DNA of 64,000 nucleotides from Apostichopus japonicus (lineage: Eukaryota > Echinodermata > Holothuroidea > Aspidochirotida > Stichopodidae). A program made the translations under genes and the position numbers. Position 1 is the stretch's first letter. Every line of letters starts with the position of its first letter. Location of the stretch: the NCBI RefSeq assembly GCF_037975245.1, contig NC_092575.1:6261001-6325000 (forward strand), read 5' to 3'. The notes under the pieces are model-generated. The model was given only the letters and a program-made list of their open reading frames with translations, ran no database searches and was not told the origin of the DNA. Shown here one piece after another: positions 1 through 14,800 of this stretch.

Positions 1-2771
1 CTTTTTATAAAAAGAACTGATGATTGAGATAACATTGACTTTGATAAGCAACAAAGTTTTAACTTTTAATTGACCAAACCTATCGTATGTCCCAAAAAGA
101 TGTTCAGCTGGTATGGCACAAGTCTGCATACACAACCGTCCTAAATAATGATAGGTAAAAAGATATACAATTCATTTCTAATTTGTTTTCAAGGGTTCTT
201 GAACTTTAATTTCACAGAAATATTCTGGCACTGTTTGCATATAACGTTACATAACCAGATACCACATATTGGCAGACTAACTCAAGTATCTAGAGAAACT
301 TTCGAGATACAGAATTACTAAACTTGATAACATTTCACATTATCATCTGGAGCAAATTTTTTATGGTCGTCCAAGACGACCAAATTTCTGTTCGTACAAG
401 TAAAATCAGCTTTGGTGACTTCCGCCATTTTCACATCAAAATCAGAGTGCATTGTAAATAAATACCCCAAATAGGAAAAATGATAATCTTGTTACACCAT
501 CCATCATTTTGGAAATACTGAAATAAGACATAAATAGCAGTAGGCCTATGATCCACCCAAAGGTGAGTTTTACTGACCCAAAGCTGGTGTTCTATTCACC
601 AAACCTACATATCTGTCCTACAGTGTGCATATTGGTTATTCTTTTTCAGACAATCAATTGCTGTTCAAGCAACCAGAAAGTTAGGAATTGGTTGTCCCAG
701 GGCCAACCGGAGAAAATCCTTGAAAATATGCCCTGCCATGTCATAGCAATAAATAGCACTGTCCTGGAGCTTACTTATATGTAAAGTAAACTAGGCCTAT
801 GTCATTAAGATCATTGATAACATCGTCCAGGTTTCTGTTCCAATTTCAAGAAAGAACTTTGCTTGATCTTGTGATATCTTTACTTTGTGAAAATCTTACA
901 TTTATAGCTACAAACTCTCTCATTGGAGAAGAGGCTTAATACCATCCAGGGAAGAGAGAAAGGGTTGGCAGAAGATGTGGAACTCAAACACAAAGTAACC
1001 TGTGAACTGTCATCAAAAATTCTGGTAAATACACAGAATGAGATACCAGTGCCAGTGATAAGTGTGTGTTGGACAGCCTGTGTTACTGAGTGAGATACTT
1101 GTACAACTTGAAACACCTGGTTGCTGTTCATAACTTTGTTCCTTTTCCAATGGAATCCAATCAAATTACTAGAGAAATGTCTCTGTGAACTGACTGAAGA
1201 TCTTATTTTTGTCCAGAAAGGTGCAGTTAACTGTTGTTTAGCCTACAGAGTTTATGGCAAGACTAACATAGCCTCACACAATCTGATGTGCAAAGTAGTT
1301 TCTGTTCAAGTGTATTTCAATGGTGGGAATTATGCTAAAAGGGTGAGCAGATTTGCATATTCATTCAGACTGAGAAATAGTGTTAGTCTGAGGTGAAAGT
1401 AAAAGCATTTAATCCAAAGTACTCAAATTCTTTCAACAGCTGGTGAATGTTTTCACAGTAACGTCTCGGACCTAATACACAACACACTTGGTTTGTTTCA
1501 TTAGTGTCACACGGACTTTTTGTATGAACACAACAGCAGGAGTGTGGTTACAATATATTCATGCTACATTAAATTAAGCCTTGGTATGAGTACAAGAATA
1601 AGGCTCAAAGCATGAGTGCAAGCTTTACTGCAACTTCTAGTCTTCTATACTAGATTCCAACGTGACCAGAGTATGAGTATGGGTTTGTCCTGTCCGTCCC
1701 GGTCCCCGTTAAGGCACGTTTGGACGATAAAGTGGCAGAAACGACACAAATTAGCAGTCCAACAGAGATATGAAACTGATTTCTGGCAATTTATTCTCCT
1801 GGGTTGATTAGAATTATTATGACGAACCCTACAATCGGTGATAATAATACATTTTTTACGTGCCACACATGCACGGAGTTCTTATACAGTAGAGGTATAC
1901 AGCAAGACTGATTTGGCTTATAGAACTCCCCAGACACGAAGTAAAAGACATGACACTTTTACCCAATCACCACTTTATGTTTCTGTCACATGTCAGAAAC
2001 AGCCAATCAGAATCTATACATGTATGCTTTAATTCCTGGAAATCACTTAAGGGAAAGTTAACAGAGCATCTACATACATCTGCATTCATTAATATACATA
2101 AGGGTGCAATGGGTCAGGACACTATGAATGTTTGACACAACAGTGTTCAAACCCATGAGAAGAAGTACAGGTACTGTACTACAGTATATACTGTATGTTA
2201 GTAAACAAGTACAGACACATTGCAAGCCTCGTGTCACAACAGAAGTCTCATACCTCAAATAAAGAATGCTCTTTGAAAAGATTATCAATAATTTGTCTTT
2301 AGACTTCATAGCAGAGAAACATTAATGTAGTCTCCTTTGCACACAAGAAAAAGGGCAATCCTTGTCATTGGCAATGAATGGGTAGGGCTGAATACCTGTT
2401 TGGGGAGGGCCAGAGGAGAGGGAGAACAAGAAGAAACACAATGGTGGAGTTGTGTATAAATAATTAATTTAAATTTGGTACCATTGAGACACAACTAGAT
2501 GTTTTGAGGTGAGCTCACACTCTTCAGAGAGTCCTTAAAAATGAATTGTAAAATTTACCAAAGGATTCTGTTTACTATGAAAAGAAAGTCATATTTCTTC
2601 TTTCTTTTTGGGTTGGGTTTTTTTTATTAACTTTTTTTTTTAGTTTGTAAGATAACTTGAGTTGATCGTTTGGTAGAATGTCCAATTTGAAAGACAAGCT
2701 TCCATATTTGATGTATTACTTGATTTAAGATTCCAGTGACTCATCCCATTGTTCCTTTGCTTCATTTACAG
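1..2771 (+). other. Intron 5' of the first recognised CIT exon
   Basis: I see no exon with both splice sites and coil-like coding. Short open frames near 548-784, 900-1090 and 1121-1396 have no recognisable product. Presumed intron. Confidence 0.55.
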
Positions 2772-2867
2772 GAAATTGAGAGCAAATGCAATCAGCTATC
2801 GGTCGAAAATAACCAGCTAGATGAAAAGTTGAAGAAACAAGAGAGACATTGGCAGCAGAAGTTAAAG
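2772..2867 (+). CDS. CIT: CIT window exon 1 (coiled coil, 96 bp)
   Basis: Acceptor TTTACAG and donor AAG|GTTTG bound 32 phase-0 codons beginning EIESKCNQL and ending QQKLK. It is a charged heptad-type helix. It is the first of six consecutive exons of exactly 96 bp. Confidence 0.85.
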
Positions 2868-5800
2868 GTTTGTTGTAACAAAGCAAATCCATACCTGCTT
2901 ACCGTCCTCTGATTAGAAGAACTTTTTGTCTGCAAACTTAAGACCACAGTATGATAATGATCAAAACAGAATAAGGGTTTTCTTCCCAATCAAATTCCTA
3001 ATAGAAATGCAATCGGTTCAAAGAATTCTGTAAGTGGAATAGGAATTGCTCAGATATAAATACTTTAGACTGTAATATTCCATTTTCTTTTGTGAGGTAC
3101 ATTATAATTAACCTTTGCTTATTCTGAAAATTCTGAGTTAAAAAAATAAATAAAAAAAAACTAAGAAGACTTTTACAGTACACTTGTAAGTGAACTGGAT
3201 GAGAATTAAAACCTTTTTTTTTGAAAAGGCAAACAACTGTAACTGTTTCACCTTTATAGAATTATCAGACTCCGTTCTATTTCCGTTTAAGCTCTGATAA
3301 CCTATTAATTTTGATGAAATAAAATTTTTACAATTTTATATGCAGCATGCAGATGAAGAAAAGTGTCATTTAGAGGCAGATAATAACAAATTGGAGGAGA
3401 AGATGAGGAGAAAGGAAAAGAATTTACAAGAGAGACTGCAGGTGAGAGAAATTATTGAGAGCGTCAGAGTTTCATTTTCTTTACATCAATCGGTCACAGA
3501 GAGATGCTGTGACTCTGATGTGAGAGACAAAAGTATTCAATATGACTAGTTGAGAATCCAATCTTTTTCTAAACTCTATGTATGGTGGTCAAATAGGCTT
3601 CTAATGTTTCAGGCGTTGTGTCAGGTACAGACACCTGCAAAGCTTTCTGCATAGCTAGTTGAACACCCCATCGTAAGATCTATTCAGAAAAATAAATTCA
3701 AATGAAAGTTCTCCACTTGGTCTCTAGCAATATGTAATACTGCAAAAATTCTAGCAATATGAAGTACGATAAAAGATATGTAATTTTATTTGATATTTTA
3801 TTGTAACATATTGATAATTCATAAGGACAAGAAATCTCATGTGGAGAGAGTGAAGAGGGATTGTCATTGCCAAATTTTCTAGTTGAGTTTTTGATGTGTA
3901 CTTGAAATGTGATATATGTGGAATATTGTCTAATGCAATTGCCAGATACATTCATAAAATAACCCCAAACTAGGAGATTTATTTTGAGAAATGGAACTTT
4001 TTTTTTTCATTTTTGCAGGAGTTAGAGTCTTGTAATGCCCAACTTGCCACAGAGAAGAGAAAGATGGAAAGGGAATCTAATCAAAGAGAGACAGAGCTCC
4101 AGACTCTTGTGGAGGTAAGAGAGAAGAATTCATGTGAGCAATAACACTTAGGTTGGGCTTATATGTGAACCTCGCTGCTACTTAAGTGAGAAGCAAAACA
4201 GTGGACTAATGTTTACAAGATACTACTTGTGGTCAAAGTAACACAGTATATAAAGAAAAAAACTGTGATGAATGACATTGTCAGGTTGAGTGACTTTGCC
4301 AACTTTGAAAGATATATGTATATTTTTCTCTTTGTAACTACTGATGAACTTCTTTTATACTTTATTCCTGACTTACTTTGTAGAGTATTGAAGCAGAGTT
4401 GGTTCGAGCTAAGTCTAAGACTCAGAAGTGTGAAGAAATGATGATGTCACAGGAACAACATCTTAAAGAACAGATCGAGGTATGAAATGCTAAGAATAGA
4501 TAATAGTTGAAAGTTTGACTCTGTACATAGCAAGTTTGGAATGTTATGAATTTTGTTCATAAAAAATGTGTTAATACTAAAGTCCTCTGTCCAACCACTG
4601 TTATTCACCATGTAATACCAGGCAAATTTATTCCTAGTAGTGCATATGATTACAAATGAATTAAAAAGCTGACCTTAACCTGACAAAGATACATGGGTTA
4701 ATGTTCGTCTTCTTAAATGATTTCAATACATTAACATTCATGTCCTGAAGACAAGAGTCACAGGGAACAATCTAGGATGTTCTACAGTAGTACATTTATA
4801 CCACACACCATAGCTTTATGATTTTATCATGTAACTCCGACCTTAGGTCTCTCTGTGAATCCTTCTTCATTGTGTGTTTGTCACAAGGGTGAGGTTATAA
4901 TAGTGATTTAGTTTTGCAAAGACATCATCAAAACCATGAAATATCCAATTTAATATCATATGCCAAGTTATTTAGATCAACTCATTTGTTATGTGTTTGA
5001 ACCCAATGTAAAGGATGAAGAGAGTTTCCATATGTCGGAACAGGTAGAACGTCACAGATCTCACTTTAGGTCAATAGATACTTGATGGCCAGAAATGTTA
5101 AGTTAAACAGTGTGTGATTTATAAAAGAAAATCAATTATGCAACGGAGAAACACAAATTGTTATTGGTTCTGGAAACTGTTTTGTCTTTTTCAGGAAGTC
5201 GAAAACAGGAGATATAAGATGCAGATAGAGAATGATCAGCTCAGAGATGAGATGAAGACAGTGAAAGATGAGGCAGGGAAGAGGGTGCAGGTGAGCAAAC
5301 CAACTAAAGTTCATCTGCATACCTTATAATATGTCCCAGGATGTTGTATCACAAAGCTAGTAATTAATTATTCCATTGAAATTCCAATCATTGCAATTTC
5401 AATTCGTTCCATTTTCTGCTAAGAAAATAGTCTAACTTGTAATTTCTACTTATACCAAAGAAAATCTTGGTGAATCAAACCCAGTTATTATGCCCTGCTT
5501 TGGCTGTGTGAATGTGACTTTGTATTCACAAGGCTGCCAACAGCAAAGAAAGATGATCATTAGATGGCTCTCTGAAATACATTTATAGTTCTCTTCCTTA
5601 ATTAACATCTTCAAAATATTCTCATATTCTCTTGTCCCATTTCCTTCTTCTTGAAAGTACATGAAACTTTAGCAGTCTCTGTCCCCAAAGTTCTTTTGCT
5701 TTACAAACATTCTTAAAGTGTATGTTGATATTTTGGTTCTACTGAACAGTGTTTTGTATATTTAGTTATTATAATAATTCTATATTGACATGCCTATTGA

Positions 5801-8800
5801 AGTTTCCTTTTTAACCACAGTATTCTGACCAATATTTTTAATACAGTACAAAACAGATAAAAGCTGAATTTTTCTAACATAAATTAGTTCATCTGCATTG
5901 AACTGTCTTGGTATAAACTTTTCCCTCCAAATGCTTAAATTACAACAAAAGTTAAATAATAGAAATTTGTTGATTGTAATTCTGACAAGGTTTATTATAG
6001 GGTCACTTAAAGCAGAATTTTGAGGTTTATGAAAGTTACTAAGAGTTTGGATGACATCACATATTATTGCATAATTATAACATACTTTTACAAGTATGTG
6101 GATAGATTACAGTTTTTCACATATTGGTTAGGAAAAGTTATTAGATACTCCAATGAGTGTCTGCTGTTTCACATTATCTGTACTATATATTAGTTTTTGA
6201 TTTTTTTGCACAAATGATAATGTCATGATAATCTAACATTTGCCAAATCTGTTTGTTTAACTTTCTACAGGAACTAGAAAAGCAAAGACATCAGATATCA
6301 TCGGAGCTGAGGAAACTTAAGATCGACCTGAACGAACAGGACCAAGTAGCAGGAAGTAGAATCAAGGTGAATGATGCTTTCCCCATGTCATATCTTCTCT
6401 GACAATTTTTCATTCTCTTTTTCAGTTGCTTGTCAGTCTAAAGAGATCAAATTTGATCTGTTTGGATAACATTTTAGGATGGAAATGTAACTGGTATTGT
6501 TGAAATGATTAAAGTGGCATTAGACCTTGTTTATGCTGAGTCATAGGTACAAGATATCTAATGTTAGACACTTTATAAAACCGAGGGCTGATAGTTAGGT
6601 GAGAGGTAAACAATCCATAGATATAAACAGAAACGTTTCTATCCCTAAGTGCCTCTTTTGTCTCCTTAACCTCCATTGCTAGCTCTCTTTGATAGACTCC
6701 TCTGTGAAATTTACCCCCTGCAGCCATTTCATTTCATGCTTACTTTATCTCATTGCCCCTTTATTCTGTCTAATTTCATTCCATTCATTTTGTCCTGTAC
6801 ATGTAGTTGCTAAGGTTTGCTAGTAAAGTCTTCATTTGGGCTGTTAAGATTTTTGAGCACTCTATATAGACCTAGACAGATTAAGTCTCAGTTATACAAT
6901 CGGTCCATAACTTCTTTAACTTTTAGAAAGGCTTTACTCAGACACCTTTTAAGCTAATACTGAGTTTCATCCAATTTCCTCTTGGAGAATGAGGATGAGG
7001 TGATGCAGTGGGAGGGGAAGGGGTGGGTTGTACTAGAGGATGAGATGACAATGGGAAGGGATAGGTTGTACTAGACCAGGTTTTCCCTAACTTTATCCCC
7101 CCACGAACCCCCTGTGGATGTCAGAGTTGTCCACGAACCCCCAACTTTTAGAGACACGATCTAAGTCATGATTATACTGTGATACGCATAACAGCCTGTG
7201 TCTGTTTCATAATTCAGTTATTTATCACATGCAAGGTACGGTACTATACTATGGCAACATATGCGTATGGAACGCGAAAAGGGTTTGTCGATAGGTAGGT
7301 ATGACTTTTGTACATTACTAAATTATATGACATATCAGATTTTACTTCAACAAAAAGTACTTTCATAAACGTCTCATGAACCCCCTGGGATGGACTCACG
7401 CACCCCCTGGGGTTTATGCACCCCAGTTAGGGAACCCATGTACTAGAGGATGTGTTGACAATGCAGGGGTGGGCAGATTGTTACCATTTTTCTCTTTCAA
7501 AAATAGTTCCATAACTTCCCCTGAGAACTGATGCATGTTTCTAATATCAGGTGGCCAAAATCAAAGGTTACCTGTCTGTAATATTTAGTCACTCTTTTGT
7601 TTGATACAGAAATTGGAATCCGACATTGCTAGCCACAGAGCTGAGAGGATTGACCTGGTCAAGTCATGCGAAGCCAAAGAGCCGATCATTGAAGAAAAGT
7701 CTCAAAAGATTCATGAACAAGCCATGGTAAGTTTTTAAATTAAGCATTGTAAGAGGGGCCAAAGCATTATTTTCTCAATCATTTGTGAACGGTGGTCAAG
7801 TTTCTCACTCTAAAACAAGAGTTACCTTTTATTTACTGAGCAGTTTTTACTTTAATGGGAACTAGAAAAGAACTACCTGTCATCTAAACACAGATGTCTG
7901 AGCTGTATGTAGCATCCATCATTCGCTAACACAGAAGGCTTAGTTCTTCATATGTTCACATTTTTCCTCTGTGTCATTTATACCTGTTAAAGTTCAAATT
8001 TATTTCTCATCAGTGGATAACAATAAAATAGCTTAACCCCTGATTCGAGGGGATAATAATTTTTTTTTTTTTTGAGGATTAGTGGATGAGCATTAAGATA
8101 TACGGTTAAAGAAACAACATTAAAGAAAGAAATATAAATACTATATATAGGAGCATGCATCATAAGCACTTGTTCCTTGGTAAGGTTTATACTTATCATC
8201 TTATCACCACAGACCATCGGTATGCTGCAAGAGAGGATCAAAGGTCTAGATAAACAGTTGTCAGAAACCATCGCTGGAAAGCATGACCAACTGTATAAAG
8301 AACGAAAGCAAATGAAGTAAGTCATTTTAACAAGTTTCCATTATTCTGAGATAAATATCTCTCTCGTCTCCTTTATGTCAAATTGATAGGTCACTTATAA
8401 AGAGAAAAGAATATACGATAAGATTTTCTTTCCAAAAGTTACAGTTAATTTTTAGTCCAAATAGTAAATTGATGAATAAGTTATCATATATCATTTGCTA
8501 TCAGGTTGGCTAAATATTTTCCTACTGCAAGGAATATGTCAGTAAATCATTTGAAGGTCGCTTTTTAAGTCATTTGAAAGTTACTTTCAGGTCATTTGAA
8601 AGTCACTTTCAGGTCATTTGAAAGTGCTGAGGATTTCAGAATCTATGTGAAGTCTACCGATTCCCTCACCAAAACAAGTGAAAATTAAATTTTCTATCTC
8701 TCAATAATTTATCCTAGTTACACAATTCATTTGCCTCTTTTCACCAATTTTTCAGACAAGCAGAGGAAGAGAAACTAACAGAATTACTGGAAGAAAATGT

Positions 8801-11800
8801 TGCCTTGGAAACTAAGGCACACCGTTTAGAGATGAAGTTAAGTGAAATTCAACTGCAAAGTGAATCGTTGGAGAGGAAGATTACCAAACAAACTGATGCT
8901 ATGCAGAAGGTATTTAGTGGTTTATTCCTGTTTAAGAAACATATTTCACTTTTGCTATTATTATTGAATTTATTTTGAAATAGTGTTCAGTTCAGTTTTT
9001 CAGTTATATTTATCTGCATTGCTATTTTATTTTGAAAAGGCATAACCTGCCCAGGGTTGCATTTCAGAGTGACTTAGATTCGCTTAATGATGTTATTACC
9101 TCAACAAAGAGCAAAACATGTTTTGTTACTAAAAAGCAAAGTATATTTGTTTTCCTGATGTCTATAACCAAGATTCATTCATTAAGTCAGTGAAAATTGT
9201 GCAAATCTGGTGAAAACACTAACTAGGTTGGCGTAACTTTTGCTGTGGAATGCATCCAGCTGTTTCACATGTTTCGATGTTCATCAATATGTTTTTTACT
9301 TTTAATAGGCTCAAGCCTCTGCAGAAGATGAATTCCTTCGCCTGAAAGAGAGCTATGAAGAGAAACTGAAGGAAGAGATGGAGATACTGCGAGAGAAATG
9401 TGAGCTGGAAGAAGAAGTGGAAACATTGACATCCAGAGTGGATGAACTTCAAGTCAAAATAGAGAGGAGAGATTTGGAAATCAAAGAAGTACTGGTAAGA
9501 TGAAAGTAATAAAATCTGACCAAAATGAATGAATATATTGACCTCTGAAAGGTTTGAAAAATTAATCTCAAAGAGAGAACAGGAGATATGTGGTTCGTGT
9601 AGTGATTTTACTTCAAAATTTAAATTATTTTTATGTACAGAAATATGAATGGAATACCATATCAAAATGGTACCACCTTAGTTTACTTCTCCAACCAATT
9701 TTAATAATTTATTCAACCTAGTGACTTGTGTTTTGTTCTGTGTAAATGTTTGTTTAGGATTGTTTTTCTTTTAACCCAAAATGCGCTGCTAAGCTGCTAA
9801 TTTAAGCCTAAATTGCTTCATGAAATTAATAATGTGCATCAAACACAATACTTCATATGCAAATTAGTCTTGGCTCAGGAAATAAATTGTCATCAAAGTG
9901 TTCAAGGCCTAGGGTAAGAGGGGATATTTGATTTAGAAAGGAATATCTGTCAGTCAGAGGCAACGTTGGTTTTCATATCTTAATGTTAATTTACAATGAG
10001 TGCATAATCACTTCAAATATAAATATTTGTATGATGTGACAGTGTTACTGTAAATATAACAGAGGTAAGAAAGTAGAGAATAAACATGAAACTCTTAAAA
10101 AAAATTAATGCAAGACACAATGTTATGTCCTGGCATCAACTTGTAGTATTTATACAAACACTAATGAAAACTATATAAGTAGTTGACAGTACCAATGGGG
10201 GCCATAACTTAGTCAATTTAATGACAAAACAAAATTAGGACCTCTCAGCTGAGATTTGAATGAAACCTATATAAGTAAGAATGAAACCTATATAAGTAAA
10301 TTATGGGGGCCATAATTTAGTCCTGTTAATGAAAAAAAAAAATTAGGACATCTCATGCAGAGATTTGAGGTTATTTCTAGGAATAGAACAGCAAAGCAAA
10401 TTTTGTTCTGCTTGTATGTTTGTCTATGTACAATGTTTATGCTTTCTTCTATTAAACAATAAATATTGATTGTTTTTAAATTTAATTGATGAGCTTGAGT
10501 TAGTTGAAATTTGTATGTCTTAACATAGAAAAGTTGAGAATTTGTTTATCCAGACTTTTGATTGTAATTTGTTGACATATGTTCATTCTACCAGGTCAAA
10601 AATATGGACCTAAGAACAGATCTGAAACACGCCAAGAACAAGACTAATAACGAGGTGATCCTATCTAGATCAGAGCTGAGAGAGACAAAGAGGAAACTTC
10701 AAGAGGCGGAGGAGACGTTAGGGGTGATGCAACACACCGAAGAGAACTTAAAAGAGAGGATGCAGGAAGAAGAGAACAGACATTCTGAGATGGAACAACA
10801 GCTACATTCAGAGATACATCAACTAAAGGTATCATTTATAAACCAGGAATTTTTGTAGACTGTAGTTGAATAAATACCTTGTTAATCTAAAATGCTAGTA
10901 CTGAGTTAATTTTTTTTATAGAGTCCTGCTTTATTTGTATTTCTATAATTTATTCCAGCATCTTTCTTTTATCATTCATTATGTTAACTTATATAAATCC
11001 TCATTTTATATATAACAGTGATGTTTCCTTTCTCGCACTGTATTAATTTTAGCTCGTCAAGGCGGTATGGATTGAAATTGTGTTTGAAAAAGTGGTTACA
11101 ATTTGACCTTCAAATATGGCAGCTAAAAGTTTCTAGCAGTGCAGCAGCATATGGATACCACAGTATCTGAAGTCAAAGGGAACTCATAAAGTTACTGTTA
11201 CACCTTCATACTACAGCTATATGAAGTGCTACAGGGAATAATCAACAACAATAGTAAAAAATATATAATATGTATTACAGAGAAACTTTTATTCAGTCTG
11301 ATTCCCTTGTAGAATGTTTGATTTGTCAGAAGTGTAAGGACATCATATTACACAATTTACTTTGTTCCTCGCTTACCTGTCTCTCCACAACCTTAGCACC
11401 CTCATTCTACCGTGCCTAGAATGTCCTGGTAACCTTTCAACACTGAGCACCCTCTAGGACCGGCTCCGCCGGTCACTGCCCTTTCTTCTCATTCTACCAT
11501 CCAAAGTGTCTAGTTCATTATTTTCGCCATGATACCTTGCTACCTTGTTACTTACGATGTTACTCTGCCATGTCACTTTTTTTCTTTCAGGAGAGTAATC
11601 GACAGTTACGGTCGGCAGCAGACGAACACGAGACAGATCACAGTGTAGAGGTGAGACAACTGACCACTGAACTAGACAGTGTTAGGAGGAGGGTGAAGGA
11701 GAAAGAAGAAGCCACGGAGGAGGCGACCAGACTAGAGATGGAGGCACAGGAGAGGATCATACAGGTGGAAGAAGAAAAAGAAAAAGAGATGAGAAGACAC

Positions 11801-14800
11801 AAGAAGGAAAAGAGTGAACTAATGGTATGTACAATGTGATTTGTTGTGGCAGGGGAGGGGGGGATGTGGGGGAGAGGAGGGAGAAAAGAAGGTATAGAGA
11901 TTGGAAGATTTCAAGACAAAAGGAGTGAAGTAATGGTATGTACTATGTGATTTGTAGTGCCGGGGGGGGGGATGTGGGTGGGAGGGGGATGTGGGGGAGA
12001 GGAGGGAGAAAAGAAAGTATATAGATTGGAAGATTTCAAGAAAAAAGGAGTGAACTAATGGTATGTATTAGGGCTGTGAGTTTTCGTTTAAAGACCTAAA
12101 TGTTTAAACCGCCGATTTTTCGTTCGTTTAAACGTTTAAACGTTTGCGAAAATCGCGAGAAAACGCCGAGCATAAAGGCGTGGGGTCCAGGGGACCGCCC
12201 TAGGGCCCTGGTGGGGCGAAGACCCCGGAAAAGGAAAAGGAATTTTTTGCGTGTCTGGCGATAAAAAAATTCGCAGTTGAGGATGCAAAATACTGACAAC
12301 TTTTTTAATTTAAATGGTCACGAAGCTGATGAAAAATTTTAAATGACAAGTTAGAGTAGCTGTATTATGTTATAAAATGAAAAGAGATTTAATCTGGTTT
12401 ACAATCTTTAAAAAGTTTAACTTACAGAACCTCCGATATTATGAAACAAAAAACGTTCGGCAAAGCCCCGTTTCTAGAATGCCTAACAATGAATAGCGCG
12501 CACTAAACGTACATCAGTTTACAACTGCAGTACGGTTTAACCTAACTTAAATACTACGGTAGGATACTGTATATGTGCTCAGAATTTTCCCAGGTACCTT
12601 GCCAAACAACTGCGAGCTCATCCCCTGTCTAACACCTGTTTGTTAACATTTTTGGCACGTTTCCAAGAAACGTTTCATGGAGTATTCCCCATGATACACG
12701 AGGCACAGTTCATACACGCAGCACAAGATATCAAGCTATGGTCATCTTTATGAAAGTAAACCTTGTAATAAAATATGTTTTAGGCCACACGGCATGATTA
12801 ACTAATGCTTAACATTATTTCCATGTTCTTGTAGAAAACGTCAAGTTCGCAAAATACAACTGGTTGTGTTTTTGTAGTTACGTGAGATCCGTAACAGACG
12901 AGGTGGTTAGGCTATTTGCTATACACTTAACTATGGTAGGACATTATTTTTTCCGTATTTTTGGAAATTCTAGAAAATACTTTCTTTTCCCCCCGCTTAA
13001 CACCAGATGTGGTCTTACGGTTTATTCATAAATGGGTGTACTAGAGCCTTGTATACATGACATTAGTTGCATTTAGCACGATTTGCCAGTTTCGCATGAA
13101 TTTTTCGAAAGTGTTTTGCTGGATCTTTCGTAAAATTTGAAAGGTGTACCAACTTACTTTTCGTACACAATTGGTAATTTCTCTACTGATTTTCAGAGTT
13201 TTTTTTTACGATCTCCAATCGATACATTTCCTTTGATCATGTATTTGAACAACTATTACCAAGTCGAGTATTCGACCCGGTATTATCTGGTCGGAGAGTT
13301 CAACCTGATGGACAGGGATTGTAATCATTTCGATCGAACATGCATTGACTGGATTATCTGCGCCGCCGCTGTCGGCTCGATATAAAGTACACTTGTGCCA
13401 CGAATAAGGAGGTTTTCACAAAAGGATAACAGCATTCAAGTTTAAGCCATTCATATCGCCGGATACATCGGGGGGGGGGACAAAAGTAGGATTACGTTCG
13501 CGGTTTATGATTCGACTGATCGTAAGTTGTGTTGTTATTTCGCGTAGTAGACAAAATAAACACGGGAATTGATACGCGATTTTTGCCAATAATTTAATTT
13601 TCAGTTGATATCATAGTTTCGTTTAAACGTTCATAAGGTTTTATTAAACGTTTAAACGATGTTTCGTTCGTTTAAACGTGTAAACGGCACAGCACTAGTA
13701 TGTATGTATGTATGTATGTATGCTATACTTTATAATGAGACAGAGTAGGTGGGGGGGCAGGACTGGAATAAGGTAGGAAGCAGAATAGGATTTCATGAGA
13801 GAAAAGTATGAACTATGTATGTACGCTTTAGTTGGAGGGGGGCTGGTTGTTTGTATGCTGTAGGTTGATGGGTGAGGCAGGAGATATTACGTACGCTGTA
13901 GTTGGGAGGGGGTGGGTTGAATTTATGCTGTAGTTTGAGGGGAGATATATGTTTGCTGTAGTTTAAGGGGGTGGGGTTGGATGTATGCTGTAGTTTGGGG
14001 GGGGGGAAAATGACTGAGGGAGGAAGAAAGAAACAACACTAGAAGAAAGAAACAAAACTAGAAGATACAAGAAAGAAAATATTAACCTCATGATAACTTG
14101 TGTAGTTTCGGAGGAGGGAGAGGGAAGGGAGAGAGCAAGGTCAAGGGAATTAAACAAGAAAAGTGGTGGAGAAGGAAAAGTGAAGAGAGCAGATTGTTTG
14201 GTGGCTTTTGTAGATTATGTTTAATATTTAAGGCTTTCCGTAGTGAGAACATTTTGTCTAAAGGAACTTTTATAAAGTATTTGGGACATCCCAAATATTG
14301 GAAGATTAGAGTTCAATCATGCAGGAAAGCTAAACAAGTGTCATTAGAAGGGGAAATTAAACGGTTAAACTTTTGAAAATTTCTATTAGTTTGGTGTGTT
14401 GTTACTTTGATATGTCTAGCATGTCACTTGAATGCTTCCCTCCCTCCTTACCTCCACCCCTGCCTCTTCCACGAAAACTAAAGATATTGAAAAAAAATGA
14501 ACATGAACAGACATTACTATGAAACTTAATTAAAACGTATTATGTTCCATAAAAATTTGTAATCTGATAGCTAGCATTCTATACAAAAGAAAAACAGGTG
14601 TCTCTACAGGTGTGACCTACTTAACATTTACATTTATATGTGTTCTACAAATTGTTTTGAATATTTTGAATAGAACTTAACATTGTAATTTAATTAACCA
14701 AACACCTGCCACATAGGTGCTATTGTTAATGACTCTGTGGGGGGTAACAGGAACTAAAGGAACATTTGTATTTAAGCTGTTATATGTTGTCTTTCTTACA

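Noticed and set aside
548-1396. Cluster of short open frames before the first citron exon
   Set aside because: I looked for a coil exon or a separate gene. The segment 950-1024 has AG and GT ends and 25 open codons but a poor polypyrimidine tract, and no product is recognisable.
9219-9665. 148-codon minus-strand frame
   Set aside because: It is antisense to citron exon 10, whose plus-strand frame has splice sites and fits its neighbours.
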